DNA from: a virus
Length of the DNA stretch: 64,000 nt
Virus record (IMG/VR): IMGVR_UViG_3300010160_000023
Coordinates: 1-64,000 of that record
Reading direction: 5' to 3' (one strand)
Of this stretch, positions 1 through 10,035 are shown in pieces (the first letter of the stretch is position 1; every line of letters starts with the position of its first letter). The position numbers and the translations under genes are program-made. The notes under the pieces are model-generated. The model ran no database searches and was not told the origin of the DNA. It saw nothing but the letters and a program-made list of their open reading frames with translations.

Positions 1-3000
1 GTTTTTGTAGCTAAATTAAATGCTTTGACCTCAAAAGCTCCCCAAGATAAAAATAAAAGTCTGTCATTTGTTTGATCATATATCATGTCAGACCAAACAT
101 TACTAAAAGTAGAACTTTGGAAAAGACTAGTCATAGTAGATACTGTGTTAGTCGTTGTATCTAGTTCATAAATAAAATAACTTCCATAAGGATGAATATA
201 TATCTTAGTCTTATCTGAATTAAATACTGCAAAAATATCAGATGCCCCGCCTCCTCCGAATGGAATTTGTTTAACGATAGTATCTGTGCTAGTATCTATA
301 ACTTCTATATACGAACCACCAATAGGATAATGAATAACATAAAGAAAAACATCTTTAACTAAAAGTACTCTAGGATATCCTGAAGTTCCAGAAGATAAGT
401 TTATTTGACTCTTTACTCCATATGGTACGGAGTATTCACTCATCAAGGGATCGTATAATGAGTTTGGATCACCATTTAAAGCAACAGCATTTAAAAATTC
501 AACATATTCAGAACACGTTACTGGATATTTTTGAATCTTATAGTTATATGAGACGGCACCATATCCAGAATTTCCGCTATTTCCAGCATCTCCGACAGAA
601 ACAAAAGAACTATAAGATGGAGAGCTTTGAGTTGTAACAAATCTAACTCCTATGCTACCATCAGTTGTTGTTGGGGATACACTATAATTTCTAGAGGTAT
701 TAAAATTACTGAGATAATTGTTACCTCTATAAACTTTATAAGATCCTGCTGTAGTATCTGTCCAATTATAAACGTTCCCTCCCATATCATAAGTACCATA
801 TGGTCCGGGTCCTCCATTGTATCTTACGTCAGTTAGTGTTTTAGCAACATTATTGCAATTAGCACTATCTTTATAGATAATATTCTTATTATTAGAGTCT
901 TTATGGTATATTCTATTTGAAAAAACTAAAGATGAATTGTCTTTTTTGAGAATTCTATAACCTAATGGAGAAATAGCATCAAGCGGATATGTAAGAGATA
1001 TTATCTGATTTCCTACTTTAGAGGTACTAATAATTGATCCTTCTTGAGACTGAGTATCTTGACGAGAATTAGGACCAGGAGCCCAAGTAAATCCATCATT
1101 ACTTATTGCAGTATATAGTGTGTTAGGTCCATATCCTAAGATAAAGTCTCCTCCGTCAATTACATTCCATATTATGGAGTTAGGCAGAAGATTGGATTCT
1201 TGCCAAGAATTGCCTACGCCAACCGAACTAACCATGCCTATATTTCCAATAGGAACCCCTATAAATTTATTTAGAGATGATGAGTAGGCTATACCGCTCC
1301 AAACTTTACTTAGAGCGGTCATTGGTATCCAAAATTTACCAATTCTTGAGGGCGGAGTTTGAGAAGGAGTTACTGTTGGAGTAGGAGTTCTGGTAAGTAT
1401 TGGGGATGACGATATTGTTGGGGTTACCGTTGGAGTAACACTCTTAGTTGGAGTTATTGTTGGAGTAATACTAACAGTTGGTGTTACTGTAGGAGTAATT
1501 GTTTGAGTTACAGTAGGAGTAACGGTAGATGTAGGGGTTGGAGATGGAGTAGGCTGATTAGCAGGAATATCTAGCTTAACAATACTATGACTTGCTCCAG
1601 CATTAACAGAAAGATGTCGTTTACTCAAGTCTATAGCAGTAAAGAAATTTTTCGCTATACTGTCTCCTGTTCCTAATTGTCCATTATCATTCTTTCCTGT
1701 TCCATATAAAACATTATTTACACCAGCAGTATTTGCGATGATAAAACTGTGGTTTCTTCCACAGGCTATTCTTTTTTGATTGTCTACAGTTATTCCAACT
1801 AAGTTAATTGGACTATCATTCGCTTTAAGGAGTGTGATTTTATTAGGTGCATTTTTATTTGAATTATCTCCTAATCCACATTCTCCATTTTGATTATATC
1901 CCCAAGAATATAGTTCTCCATTAGATTTTATAGCAATAACATGCCCATCCCCACAAGAAATATCTGCCCAGTTAGTTCCTGTTATTTGAGTTGGAATATA
2001 TCTAGAAAGATTATCTGATAGTCCTAATTGACCATAGGTATTATTTCCCCATGACCATAAAGTCCCGTCATTTTTAATAGCAATATTAAAATTTGTACCA
2101 CTAACTACCTTAGTATAAACTTCATTAATATTGGTAAATGGGACTGTTGTTGGAGTAAAGTTGGTTAAGTATCTTGGAACTCCTTTGCTTATTCTTACTT
2201 CGTCAATATATCCATTAAATGGAGTTGCTCCTAACGAAGAGTAGCTGGCTCCTCCTAGAGAAAAATATCCTGAACTATAATCTATAGTAGAAGTTATGGT
2301 ATAAACTAAAACTCCATCTAGATATAGCTTTAAAGATCCTGAGCTTCTAACAAAAGCAACATGAACCCATTTATTAGTAGGCATACTAATTGTTGGTTTA
2401 TCTTCATAATAGAGCATACCATTATAGACTCCAAACCAAGAACCTCCAGAACCATCGCTAGTTTTCCGAGTATCCATTAAAATATTGTAGCCTAAACTTC
2501 CTCCAATCAAATATACATATGCTTCTACAGTAAAGTCTTCAGATCCAAACTTAAAAGCATCATCTATAGTATAAAGACAAGAAGAAGATGATGTTCCCTT
2601 GTAATAAGAAGAATTTCCAAACTTACTTTGAACTGTAGAGATCACAGGAGATCCAACTTTGTTCAAGGTGAAATTTCTGAATGAACTATCTGTGAATACT
2701 GAACTTCCATCAATTCCATCCATATGCATAAGAAGAGAGACAGTATTAAAATCATATGAAGAAATTTGTACAGGGAAGAATTTTGAAAAATTCCCACCCA
2801 CTGTTCCGTTTCCTATTTGTCCGAAAGTATTATCTCCCCAAGTCCATAAAGATCCATCTCCTTTAATGGCAGACGTATGAAACGCTCCACAACTAACCGA
2901 TGACCATAAATCATTATTAAGAAGCTGTGGGTCAACTGCATTTGATATACTACCACCAAGTCCTAATTGACCGTAATAATTATCTCCCCATATATATAGC

Positions 3001-3203
3001 TTATTATTAATATCAATAGCGGCGGAATGCTTATAATTTACAGCAATTGAAGACCATCTACTCCCATATAAATCACCATCATTTCCCATTCTACTAATAG
3101 AATTTTTATTGATTTCGTCCCCAAAAACGTATAATTTATCGTTTTCGTCTCCGATACCTAGTACAAAACCATTACCAGTTATTAATTTTCTGAAATTAAC
3201 CAT
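1..3203 (-). CDS. Giant modular virion/fibre protein (RCC1, LamG, FGE-like, propeller), C-terminus cut by window edge
   Basis: The frame is open from an ATG at 3203 (RBS-like TAGGAT upstream) to base 1, giving 1,067 visible residues; the 3' end lies outside the window. RCC1-type repeats (motifs such as YIWGDNYYGQLGLG and WTWGDNTFGQIGNG) cover about residues 1-145 and 341-535. Between them is a LamG/concanavalin-like domain (about 145-341, with WVHVAFVRSSGSLKLYLDG). A Thr-Pro linker follows (about 548-616), then a BNR-like stretch, FGE-like pieces (about 780-925) and the start of a YVTN-type beta-propeller. This combination is typical of virion-surface adhesin-like proteins, so receptor or surface binding is inferred. 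The FGE-like pieces are in swapped order, C-half before N-half. A GTGTA late-promoter motif lies just upstream. Confidence 0.8.
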   Translation of the reverse strand, partial: MVNFRKLITGNGFVLGIGDENDKLYVFGDEINKNSISRMGNDGDLYGSRWSSIAVNYKHSAAIDINNKLYIWGDNYYGQLGLGGSISNAVDPQLLNNDLWSSVSCGAFHTSAIKGDGSLWTWGDNTFGQIGNGTVGGNFSKFFPVQISSYDFNTVSLLMHMDGIDGSSVFTDSSFRNFTLNKVGSPVISTVQSKFGNSSYYKGTSSSSCLYTIDDAFKFGSEDFTVEAYVYLIGGSLGYNILMDTRKTSDGSGGSWFGVYNGMLYYEDKPTISMPTNKWVHVAFVRSSGSLKLYLDGVLVYTITSTIDYSSGYFSLGGASYSSLGATPFNGYIDEVRISKGVPRYLTNFTPTTVPFTNINEVYTKVVSGTNFNIAIKNDGTLWSWGNNTYGQLGLSDNLSRYIPTQITGTNWADISCGDGHVIAIKSNGELYSWGYNQNGECGLGDNSNKNAPNKITLLKANDSPINLVGITVDNQKRIACGRNHSFIIANTAGVNNVLYGTGKNDNGQLGTGDSIAKNFFTAIDLSKRHLSVNAGASHSIVKLDIPANQPTPSPTPTSTVTPTVTQTITPTVTPTVSITPTITPTKSVTPTVTPTISSSPILTRTPTPTVTPSQTPPSRIGKFWIPMTALSKVWSGIAYSSSLNKFIGVPIGNIGMVSSVGVGNSWQESNLLPNSIIWNVIDGGDFILGYGPNTLYTAISNDGFTWAPGPNSRQDTQSQEGSIISTSKVGNQIISLTYPLDAISPLGYRILKKDNSSLVFSNRIYHKDSNNKNIIYKDSANCNNVAKTLTDVRYNGGPGPYGTYDMGGNVYNWTDTTAGSYKVYRGNNYLSNFNTSRNYSVSPTTTDGSIGVRFVTTQSSPSYSSFVSVGDAGNSGNSGYGAVSYNYKIQKYPVTCSEYVEFLNAVALNGDPNSLYDPLMSEYSVPYGVKSQINLSSGTSGYPRVLLVKDVFLYVIHYPIGGSYIEVIDTSTDTIVKQIPFGGGGASDIFAVFNSDKTKIYIHPYGSYFIYELDTTTNTVSTMTSLFQSSTFSNVWSDMIYDQTNDRLLFLSWGAFEVKAFNLATK
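1355..1560 (-). repeat. Thr-Pro coding repeat (DNA tract of the first giant gene)
   Basis: A 200-base stretch that codes Thr-Pro-Thr-(Val/Ile) units. The coding strand is almost only A and C. Similar tracts lie in at least seven other genes. Confidence 0.8.
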
Positions 3204-3229
3204 GTTTAATCCTAAATAAATTATGTATT

Positions 3230-3242
3230 ATTCTATACACCC
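3230..3242 (-). promoter_or_regulatory. Late promoter motif (GGTGTATAGAAT) for the first giant gene
   Basis: Minus strand GGGTGTATAGAATAATAC overlaps the end of the 1,673-residue gene, 28-39 bases before the ATG at 3203. GTGTA core; match otherwise moderate. Confidence 0.45.
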
Positions 3243-6200
3243 TTACTCGGTGTTGGAGTTAAGGTAGCGGTTGGCGTTGGTGTGACATATAGTCCTGACG
3301 GAAGGATTTTTTTGCTCCAAGTATTTCCACTATCTGAACTAATCAAGTAGTATAGGCCATTTTTTGCAACTAAAATTAATGTATTATTAAAGTAGGTTAT
3401 ACTTGACCATCCACCAAAAACTTGTAAATTTTTCTGTGTCCATGTTGTTCCGTTATCTTCGCTAATATAGATTGCGTCTAAATTTGAGGCAATTGCTATT
3501 AATCTAGGTCCAACATAAATAATCTGCTCCCAATTTGCAGATACCGGCATATTAGTAATAGTCCAAGTATTTCCTGAGTCTAAGCTTCTAGTTATAATAT
3601 TATTGTTATAAGATATGGCAACAATATTTTTGCTATATGATGCTGCTGATTTCCAATATATACTATTAGAGGTTGTACCAAGACTAATTTCTCCTGTAGA
3701 AAATGAAGCTAGATTAATAGCTGGAACAAAATATACTACTTTAGAAGAATTGCTAGAGAAGATAAAGAATCTTGATCCATTTTGAGTCATTGTTGTCCAA
3801 TTATTTGCAGATGGCAATGTCTTTGTTGTCCAAGCATTTGTACTCATACTATATTGAGCCAGTACGTTTGATGCATTTGCAGCCACGAACGATGATGCTT
3901 CTATATTTGCTGGAATTCCTGCTATTTTTGTATTAAATCCAGCAGAAGCTGACCATAAGGAGTTTGAAGGAAGAGATGTTGGTCCCCAACTCAAACCGTC
4001 ACTAGACATAAGGGCAGTGTTTGATATATTGGAACTGAACAATGTATACTTATTAGCAATTCCATCATAGATGATATTGTCGGGAGTATTTCCGTTATTA
4101 AAGATAGACGTTGCTTTCCAATTAGCTGTTCCAACCTGTCCTTTATCATTAGCCCCCCAGCCCCACATTCTATTATTTGAATCTATAATCAGATTATGGT
4201 CACCTAAAGCACTAGCTCTAATTGGATAATTAGTGGAAGTAATATCTCCAGAAGGAGCAGTTATAGTTATGAATCTATTTTTAGATTTATATGTACCATC
4301 TCCTAATTGTCCTAGATTATTTAACCCTACAGCAGACAGTATATTGTTTACGAATGCTGGTGGTGTCTCTGGAGGAGTTAATGATGGGGTCGGTGTTACT
4401 GTCTTAGTTGGAGTTATTGTGGGTGTCGGGGTTTGTGTTGCTGTTACTGATGGGGTTAGTGTTGGAGTTGGAGTTGGCGTTCTTGTTGCTGTTGGGGTGA
4501 ACTTTGGAGGATCATTAGATTTGAAAGCAAGACCTTTTATATTAGAGATTTCTGTATTTGTTAATCCATATTGAGTCAAATCAATATTATTGATAATTTG
4601 TCTATTTGTAGTATCTACTGCTCGGAGATATTTATCAGAAACAATAGATAAAACATCTCCACTAACTATTCCAGCAAAATTAGTGGAACCATTAACAACA
4701 GTCGATCCTATAACAGTATCATTAATAGTATTAATAGTAAAAACATTAGTAACAGTAGTAGATGCTGAACGACAATATAAATACAGTCTATGTTTAATAG
4801 TATCTGTATATGCTTTTAATAAGATTATATTATATGAACTTAGTGAACCAGAATTAAAAATATATAGAGGAATAGAACCTAGTGGAGATCCAGTTGAACT
4901 ATATACATTAATAGCACTGCTTTGAGTAGAATAGTAGTATATCTTATTATCTATGAAAAATATCTTTGATAATTCTGGAGAAGATACAGAGGATATTGTC
5001 CTTATTAGTATATTCTGAGCTACTGTCCCATCACTATTCATGGTTAATAGATAAAGAGAATTACTATAATCTGGAAAACCTTTATAAGACAACAAATAAA
5101 TAGTATTGGAATCAGATCCATAACATGCATCTATATAGGAATTAGAAGTAAAAGGATTTGGTATAATATTTGTAGTTGAAAACAGAGTGTTTGTAATATC
5201 TACTAGTCTTATTGTATTTGATCCGTTTCCTACAATAAGAAGTCTATTACCATCATCATTAACTAATAGTTTTGTTGGATTTGATCCTGCTCCTATGCCA
5301 GCTATAACAGAAAAATCTGATTGATTAGAAGAAGAAATATCAACAACATCAACACCGATTGTATTATTGGATATGAATGCTAATTTTTGATCTCTACTAA
5401 GAACGATAGAATCTGTTGTAGAATTAATACCATCAATAAATTTAATAGAGTTATTAGTATTATCAATACTAACAAGCCTAGAGTTTGTTAAAATGAATAT
5501 TTTTCCAGGAGGGAATGTCTCATTCTCTGTGGTATACGGGCCTTCTCCAATAGAATTTGCTATTACTGAAGATGGGACTGTATCATATTTAGTTCCATAT
5601 GTCCAATATCCTGCTCCGGGTGCTGCTCCTTTAAAATATGCTGCTTTATACCATTCATTTAATGATGGAAGCCAATATCTAGCCCCAGAATTTTTGGTTG
5701 GTGGAACTAAAGAGGTTAAAGTATAAGCCCCAGTCTCAGTATCACTAGAAGATAGTGCTCCATTATGTAACCAATTGCAATATCTAGCACAATCAAACCA
5801 AGAAACATAATTTACTGGTTTATTTCCAAAATTTGTTTTACAAACGTAGGTGTAGGTCACTGTTGATCCACTAATAGTAGATATTCTGAATATTCCTCCA
5901 CGAACAGCATCAGAATTCATACTAGGATTATAAAGAGCTCTATTGTCAGAATTTCTAGCTACACTATTTAAGAAAGCACAATATTCATCATTAGTTACTA
6001 GATATTTACCAAGTCTATAAACATAAGATACGCCACCTCTACCATTAGCATCATTATTATTACCGGCGTCTCCAATAGTCACAAAATTTCCAACAGAAAC
6101 CTCATCATTAATAGAAGCTATTCTAAAACTAGTGGAAGCATCTGCTATAGAATATGTTGCGCTCAATAATGCATTTTTACTAATATCTGTTGCTGATGAG

Positions 6201-8254
6201 TTATAGCATCCACCAATAACATATGTGTTAGATCCATCTCCGATATATTCTGATCCATTTCCAGACATATCATATAGTCCATAATATGATTGTCCTCCAT
6301 TACTACCTACCGTAGTTAAGTTTGCTGCTCCATTAAAAATAGCAAGATTATTATAGTTTACTGTATTTAAATCAGCTGGTAAACTAGGAGTAATAGTAGG
6401 AGTAATAGATACTGTTGGGGTTATTGTGGGAGTTAGACTTATTGTAGGAGTTACTGTTTTTGTAGGACTAGGAGTTAGTGTTGGGGTTGGTGAGAGACTT
6501 ATACTCACAGTTGGAGTTAGTGTGGGAGTAACACTAATAGTTGGAGTAATTGTCGGAGTTACGCTAGGAGTTACTGTTTTTGTTGGAGTTACCGATGGAG
6601 TTACTGTTGTCGTCGGAGTTATTGTGATAGTTGGAGTAACTGTTGGGGTTGGAGTTTGAGTTTTTGTTGGAGTTGGGGTAATATTCGTAAGTAGACTTAT
6701 TCTTCTGATAGGCTTGACTGTAAAAGGAGAACTAGTATTAATATTTTCATATATATCCCAATTGCGGAAATTTCCATTATTAGGATCAATATAAGCAATT
6801 CTCCAAACATTAGTTCCAGCGCCAGCAAATTGAGGAGTAGCTGTTTGAGTAGAAGATAATAGACTACTGTTTGCATATTTGCTAGTATCAATCAAAGAAT
6901 TATTGCCTATAAAACCAGCACCGTTATTTTGCCAAGAACGACAAGAAGTTTGTGCGGGATCTGAGAGGGAGTATGCTGCTCCTTCTGGAATACTATATCT
7001 ATTAAATCCATTAGAATTTAAAATATCATTAATATTTGTTGTTGGTTTAAAATTTCTATATATTAATTCTAATTCATATATTGATGGTAAATACCAGTCA
7101 GCATATCCTTGATAGGGTGTGAATCCTATATTTAGATTATTACAAAAAGCCATACCTGGCAATGCTGTATCAAAATCAACACCTTGTGCACTAGCTGCTG
7201 CTAGACCACTTGCCATAACAGCAGACCCATCATAAAAATGACCACTAGCTGGTAATGGTTGAAGTAAAGTGGTTCCTAAGTTTAAATGATTACCTTCTGC
7301 ATACCCAGTTATTTCGGCAACAATCAAAGCCCATCCACGAGTAGCATTTGTTGGATCTAATATATATCCAGCAAGATATCCTCCTCCATAAGTTTTTCCA
7401 ATACTTTCTTGATCTCCAAAGTAAATAGCTCTATCAGGAGCAGTTATACAAATATCTTGACTTTGTGTTGGGGTTACTGTAGGGGTTACTGTGGGGGTTC
7501 TAGTAGCTGTTACACTTATAGTAGGGGTTATCGTAGGAGTTGGAGAAGGAGAAATTCCTGGAGTAAGAGTAACTGTTGGAGTAACAGTTTTTGTTGGAGT
7601 TATTGATGGGGTTTGTGTCTGAGTAGGAGTTAGTGTTATTGTAGGAGTTAGTGTTATTGTTGGAGTAACTGTTGGAGTCTTTGTTGGCGTTGGAGTTAAC
7701 GTTGGTGTTGGTGTTGGGGTGGCAATCGTCCATAAATTATAAGGAAAACTTTGTGACAGAAATAAATAGATAGTATTTGTATTAAGGGCTGTAATTGCAT
7801 TAAAATTAGAATTAGGATCCCAAACTTGCCAAGAAGTACCGGTATCTCCAACTTTGTATATTTTTGATACATAATTTTTAAAAGGAGCTATAGATAAAGT
7901 TAAATCTGTGGATCCTGGATATTTGACAATAACTATTTGTTTATCTATATTTATAGTATCTTTACTATTTAATCTATCTGATTCACTATATAGTTCATAA
8001 TTAGGGTTGTCACTTTTGCTAATTATGATATAATAAGAAGTTTCTACTGATCCACCAACGGTTGCAGCAGCTGGGCCATCTAATGTCGAAAGAAAATTAA
8101 AAAGACTACCACTCTTCCAAGAAACGTATCCATTACCATTAGGATTGACTTTATATATTATGTCAATTTCAGAAACATTAGTAAGAGCAGAAATATTTTT
8201 TGTAGGACCTAAATATTCTACTAATGCTATTTTTTTATTTATAGTTAATGACAT
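3233..8254 (-). CDS. Giant modular virion/fibre protein with DUF1566, permuted FGE-like, YVTN propeller and RCC1/BNR modules
   Basis: 1,673 residues. The ATG at 8254, seven bases after AGGA, is preferred to an in-frame TTG one codon earlier. Order: two tandem 85-residue N-terminal modules (1-175, each with IYKV and a YxxxSxS strand), Thr-Pro linker (175-263), DUF1566-like C-lectin-fold domain (264-517, motif YADWYLPSIYELE), Thr-Pro linker (525-623), FGE-like module with C-half before N-half (628-918, motifs YDMSGNGSEY and NYVSWFDCARYCNWLHNG), YVTN-type beta-propeller (918-1245), short Thr-Pro linker, then RCC1 and Asp-box/BNR repeats (1295-1655, SEDNGTTWT, SSDSGNTWS). It ends in a further Thr-Pro tail. 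It is probably a tail-fibre or appendage subunit. It is transcribed with its minus-strand neighbours, and only 19 bases separate it from the gene upstream. Confidence 0.82.
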   Translation of the reverse strand: MSLTINKKIALVEYLGPTKNISALTNVSEIDIIYKVNPNGNGYVSWKSGSLFNFLSTLDGPAAATVGGSVETSYYIIISKSDNPNYELYSESDRLNSKDTINIDKQIVIVKYPGSTDLTLSIAPFKNYVSKIYKVGDTGTSWQVWDPNSNFNAITALNTNTIYLFLSQSFPYNLWTIATPTPTPTLTPTPTKTPTVTPTITLTPTITLTPTQTQTPSITPTKTVTPTVTLTPGISPSPTPTITPTISVTATRTPTVTPTVTPTQSQDICITAPDRAIYFGDQESIGKTYGGGYLAGYILDPTNATRGWALIVAEITGYAEGNHLNLGTTLLQPLPASGHFYDGSAVMASGLAAASAQGVDFDTALPGMAFCNNLNIGFTPYQGYADWYLPSIYELELIYRNFKPTTNINDILNSNGFNRYSIPEGAAYSLSDPAQTSCRSWQNNGAGFIGNNSLIDTSKYANSSLLSSTQTATPQFAGAGTNVWRIAYIDPNNGNFRNWDIYENINTSSPFTVKPIRRISLLTNITPTPTKTQTPTPTVTPTITITPTTTVTPSVTPTKTVTPSVTPTITPTISVTPTLTPTVSISLSPTPTLTPSPTKTVTPTISLTPTITPTVSITPTITPSLPADLNTVNYNNLAIFNGAANLTTVGSNGGQSYYGLYDMSGNGSEYIGDGSNTYVIGGCYNSSATDISKNALLSATYSIADASTSFRIASINDEVSVGNFVTIGDAGNNNDANGRGGVSYVYRLGKYLVTNDEYCAFLNSVARNSDNRALYNPSMNSDAVRGGIFRISTISGSTVTYTYVCKTNFGNKPVNYVSWFDCARYCNWLHNGALSSSDTETGAYTLTSLVPPTKNSGARYWLPSLNEWYKAAYFKGAAPGAGYWTYGTKYDTVPSSVIANSIGEGPYTTENETFPPGKIFILTNSRLVSIDNTNNSIKFIDGINSTTDSIVLSRDQKLAFISNNTIGVDVVDISSSNQSDFSVIAGIGAGSNPTKLLVNDDGNRLLIVGNGSNTIRLVDITNTLFSTTNIIPNPFTSNSYIDACYGSDSNTIYLLSYKGFPDYSNSLYLLTMNSDGTVAQNILIRTISSVSSPELSKIFFIDNKIYYYSTQSSAINVYSSTGSPLGSIPLYIFNSGSLSSYNIILLKAYTDTIKHRLYLYCRSASTTVTNVFTINTINDTVIGSTVVNGSTNFAGIVSGDVLSIVSDKYLRAVDTTNRQIINNIDLTQYGLTNTEISNIKGLAFKSNDPPKFTPTATRTPTPTPTLTPSVTATQTPTPTITPTKTVTPTPSLTPPETPPAFVNNILSAVGLNNLGQLGDGTYKSKNRFITITAPSGDITSTNYPIRASALGDHNLIIDSNNRMWGWGANDKGQVGTANWKATSIFNNGNTPDNIIYDGIANKYTLFSSNISNTALMSSDGLSWGPTSLPSNSLWSASAGFNTKIAGIPANIEASSFVAANASNVLAQYSMSTNAWTTKTLPSANNWTTMTQNGSRFFIFSSNSSKVVYFVPAINLASFSTGEISLGTTSNSIYWKSAASYSKNIVAISYNNNIITRSLDSGNTWTITNMPVSANWEQIIYVGPRLIAIASNLDAIYISEDNGTTWTQKNLQVFGGWSSITYFNNTLILVAKNGLYYLISSDSGNTWSKKILPSGLYVTPTPTATLTPTPSKGV
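4378..4500 (-). repeat. Thr-Pro coding repeat between propeller and RCC1 modules
   Basis: Short tract of TPTP and TPTL units inside the 1,673-residue gene. Confidence 0.7.
6385..6680 (-). repeat. Thr-Pro coding repeat before the FGE-like module
   Basis: About 300 bases of TPTx units, coding strand nearly free of G and T. Confidence 0.8.
7465..7730 (-). repeat. Thr-Pro coding repeat before the DUF1566 module
   Basis: About 265 bases; the order is Thr-Pro-Thr-Ile/Val, Leu or Lys at the fourth position. Confidence 0.8.
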
Positions 8255-8273
8255 CAATAAGTCCTATTAAAAA

Positions 8274-9314
8274 TTAAAAGTTAACCGTTCCATCCACAAA
8301 TGTCCCAATATATGATGTTGACGATCCTGATCTGGTAAACTTAAAAGATCTGCCAGTATAAGGATCATTAAAGGTTATTTGACAAACCTGAGTTCCTCCG
8401 ATATTTACAATCATGGTCTTTGGTGTTCCAGTGAAAGGACTGGGATGCGTTACTTCTAATTTATCTCCAGGATTACCAACAAATGTTATTCCATTGGATA
8501 TTATAGAGGTGGCTCCAGCTAAAATTATTATAGCTGAAGCAAATGTTGGGACAGGGGTTGGAGTTGGGGTTGGGGTAACTGATGGGGTTGGGGTGGGTAA
8601 TGGTACACAACTATTACATTGCATCATGAATGTATCTAATACTTTTGGACAGCCTATATTTGATGGAGCCGTTACAGAAACTTCTATAACTGCAAATAAA
8701 TTCTTTTTGTCTAATTGGCTTAAGGATGTTCTTGGTGGTAAGAATGTGCTGTAGTCAGTAACTCCAGAATCATTATCGAAGCGGATTAAAGCTCCAATAT
8801 TATTAACATTTTGAGAACTTTGAAGACTACCAGAAGATGGGAAAATAGTAACTGGCCAATTACTATCAACCACCCTAAAGCTATATGTATAATTTTCTCC
8901 AATATTCAGATTACTAATATTTTGATTACAATAATAATGATTACCACTAGTCGATGTTAATACCACAATATCACTTGATAAATTAACTACTGGACAATTT
9001 CCGTAAGTAGTAAATGGCATTAATGATCCAGAATATGGGATGTTATATGGGAATACAGCATTTGATTTGGATACAAAATAGTATGACTGTTTGGGCTCTA
9101 GTGTTTTTAAAGTTGAGTTAACATCAACCACACCACCTGTTTTAAATAGGTACGGTATAGATCCATTAATTGCCTGTGTCCCATAGATGGAGCTGATATT
9201 GCTTATGAATGTCGAATATGTGGCATCAGAAGCCAATGAAGCTGGAGGATTAACCACAGGTAGTGCTTGACTACCAAGATATGTTTTAATATTAAAGACA
9301 TTATCAATTATCAT
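8274..9314 (-). CDS. Virion-associated protein with Ig-like Cys module and Thr-Pro linker
   Basis: 346 residues; ATG preceded by AAGGTGATCTA. The N-terminal 95 residues resemble the N-terminal modules of the downstream 1,673-residue gene (shared YYFVSKSNAVFPYN-type strand). Residues about 100-235 match an Ig-like beta module, with the pattern IGENYTYSF then a Cys-xx-Cys ending, that recurs in several neighbouring genes. A Thr-Pro linker (about 238-258) leads to a small beta-rich C-terminal domain of about 85 residues. No catalytic motif is visible. Its place in an unbroken chain of fibre-like genes supports a structural role; the exact function is unknown. Confidence 0.7.
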   Translation of the reverse strand: MIIDNVFNIKTYLGSQALPVVNPPASLASDATYSTFISNISSIYGTQAINGSIPYLFKTGGVVDVNSTLKTLEPKQSYYFVSKSNAVFPYNIPYSGSLMPFTTYGNCPVVNLSSDIVVLTSTSGNHYYCNQNISNLNIGENYTYSFRVVDSNWPVTIFPSSGSLQSSQNVNNIGALIRFDNDSGVTDYSTFLPPRTSLSQLDKKNLFAVIEVSVTAPSNIGCPKVLDTFMMQCNSCVPLPTPTPSVTPTPTPTPVPTFASAIIILAGATSIISNGITFVGNPGDKLEVTHPSPFTGTPKTMIVNIGGTQVCQITFNDPYTGRSFKFTRSGSSTSYIGTFVDGTVNF

Positions 9315-9327
9315 TAGATCACCTTAG

Positions 9328-10020
9328 TTAAGATAAATTGGTAGATGGATTAGTAATTCGGCCAGTATAAGTAAGTCCATTATAATAAAGAATTATCGAT
9401 TTATTATCAAAATTAGAAGCACTATATATTACCTGTCCAAGTAAAGAACCTCCAGCCATAATATTAGATACACTAGGAATGGAGGATGAGGAGGTTAAAT
9501 CTGTTGATGTTACTAGTATTTTCATAGATACCGAATAACGAGTATTGTCTTGTGGAACAAACCTGACTAATGGTTCATTATTCAAATTATATGTCCAATT
9601 ATTAGCCTGATTTAATTGAATAGAGTTAGGACCAGAAGGCGTTGGGGTCATTGTTGGGGTAACCGACATTGTTGGAGTTACAGTATTAGTCGGAGTAGGA
9701 GTCAAAGTTTTAGTAGGAGTAATTGATGGAGTTACCGTAACCGTAGCTGTTACTGTAGGAGTTATTGTTGGTGTTATTGATGGAGTTAATGAAATAGTGG
9801 GGGTTATAGATGGAGTTAACGAAATAGTTGGAGTTATAGATGGAGTTAATGATATTGTAGGAGTTACTGATGGAGTAATAGTATTAGTTGGAGTTGGTGT
9901 TGGGGTTGCTATAGGCAGACAGACTATAGAGATAATATCTTCTGCTGTTTTACAAGCTTCATTCGAAGATACTTGTTCTAGTATAGTAATTTTAAAAAGT
10001 AAATTATTATTAGTAGCCAT
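9328..10020 (-). CDS. Thr-Pro linker protein with short beta-rich C-terminal domain
   Basis: 230 residues; ATG at 10020 with AGGATAAAATATAG upstream. A short N-terminal head (about 1-36) is followed by one of the longest Thr-Pro tracts in the window (about 37-130, a TPTISLTPSI unit repeated several times), then a globular C-terminal part of about 100 residues (motif NNWTYNLNNEPLVRF). The tract DNA is almost pure A and C on the coding strand. It looks like a spacer carrying a small binding domain, probably a minor virion protein. No family was recognised. It overlaps nothing and lies 15 bases from the next gene upstream. Confidence 0.65.
   Translation of the reverse strand: MATNNNLLFKITILEQVSSNEACKTAEDIISIVCLPIATPTPTPTNTITPSVTPTISLTPSITPTISLTPSITPTISLTPSITPTITPTVTATVTVTPSITPTKTLTPTPTNTVTPTMSVTPTMTPTPSGPNSIQLNQANNWTYNLNNEPLVRFVPQDNTRYSVSMKILVTSTDLTSSSSIPSVSNIMAGGSLLGQVIYSASNFDNKSIILYYNGLTYTGRITNPSTNLS
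9650..9910 (-). repeat. Thr-Pro coding repeat with 30-base units
   Basis: TPTISLTPSI is repeated, giving near-identical 30-base DNA units, so recent expansion is likely. Confidence 0.8.
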
Positions 10021-10035
10021 CTATATTTTATCCTA

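Noticed and set aside
1-8254. Diversity-generating retroelement
   Set aside because: FGE-like (C-lectin fold) domains are frequent DGR targets, but no reverse transcriptase, template repeat or adenine-biased variable copy was seen in the window.
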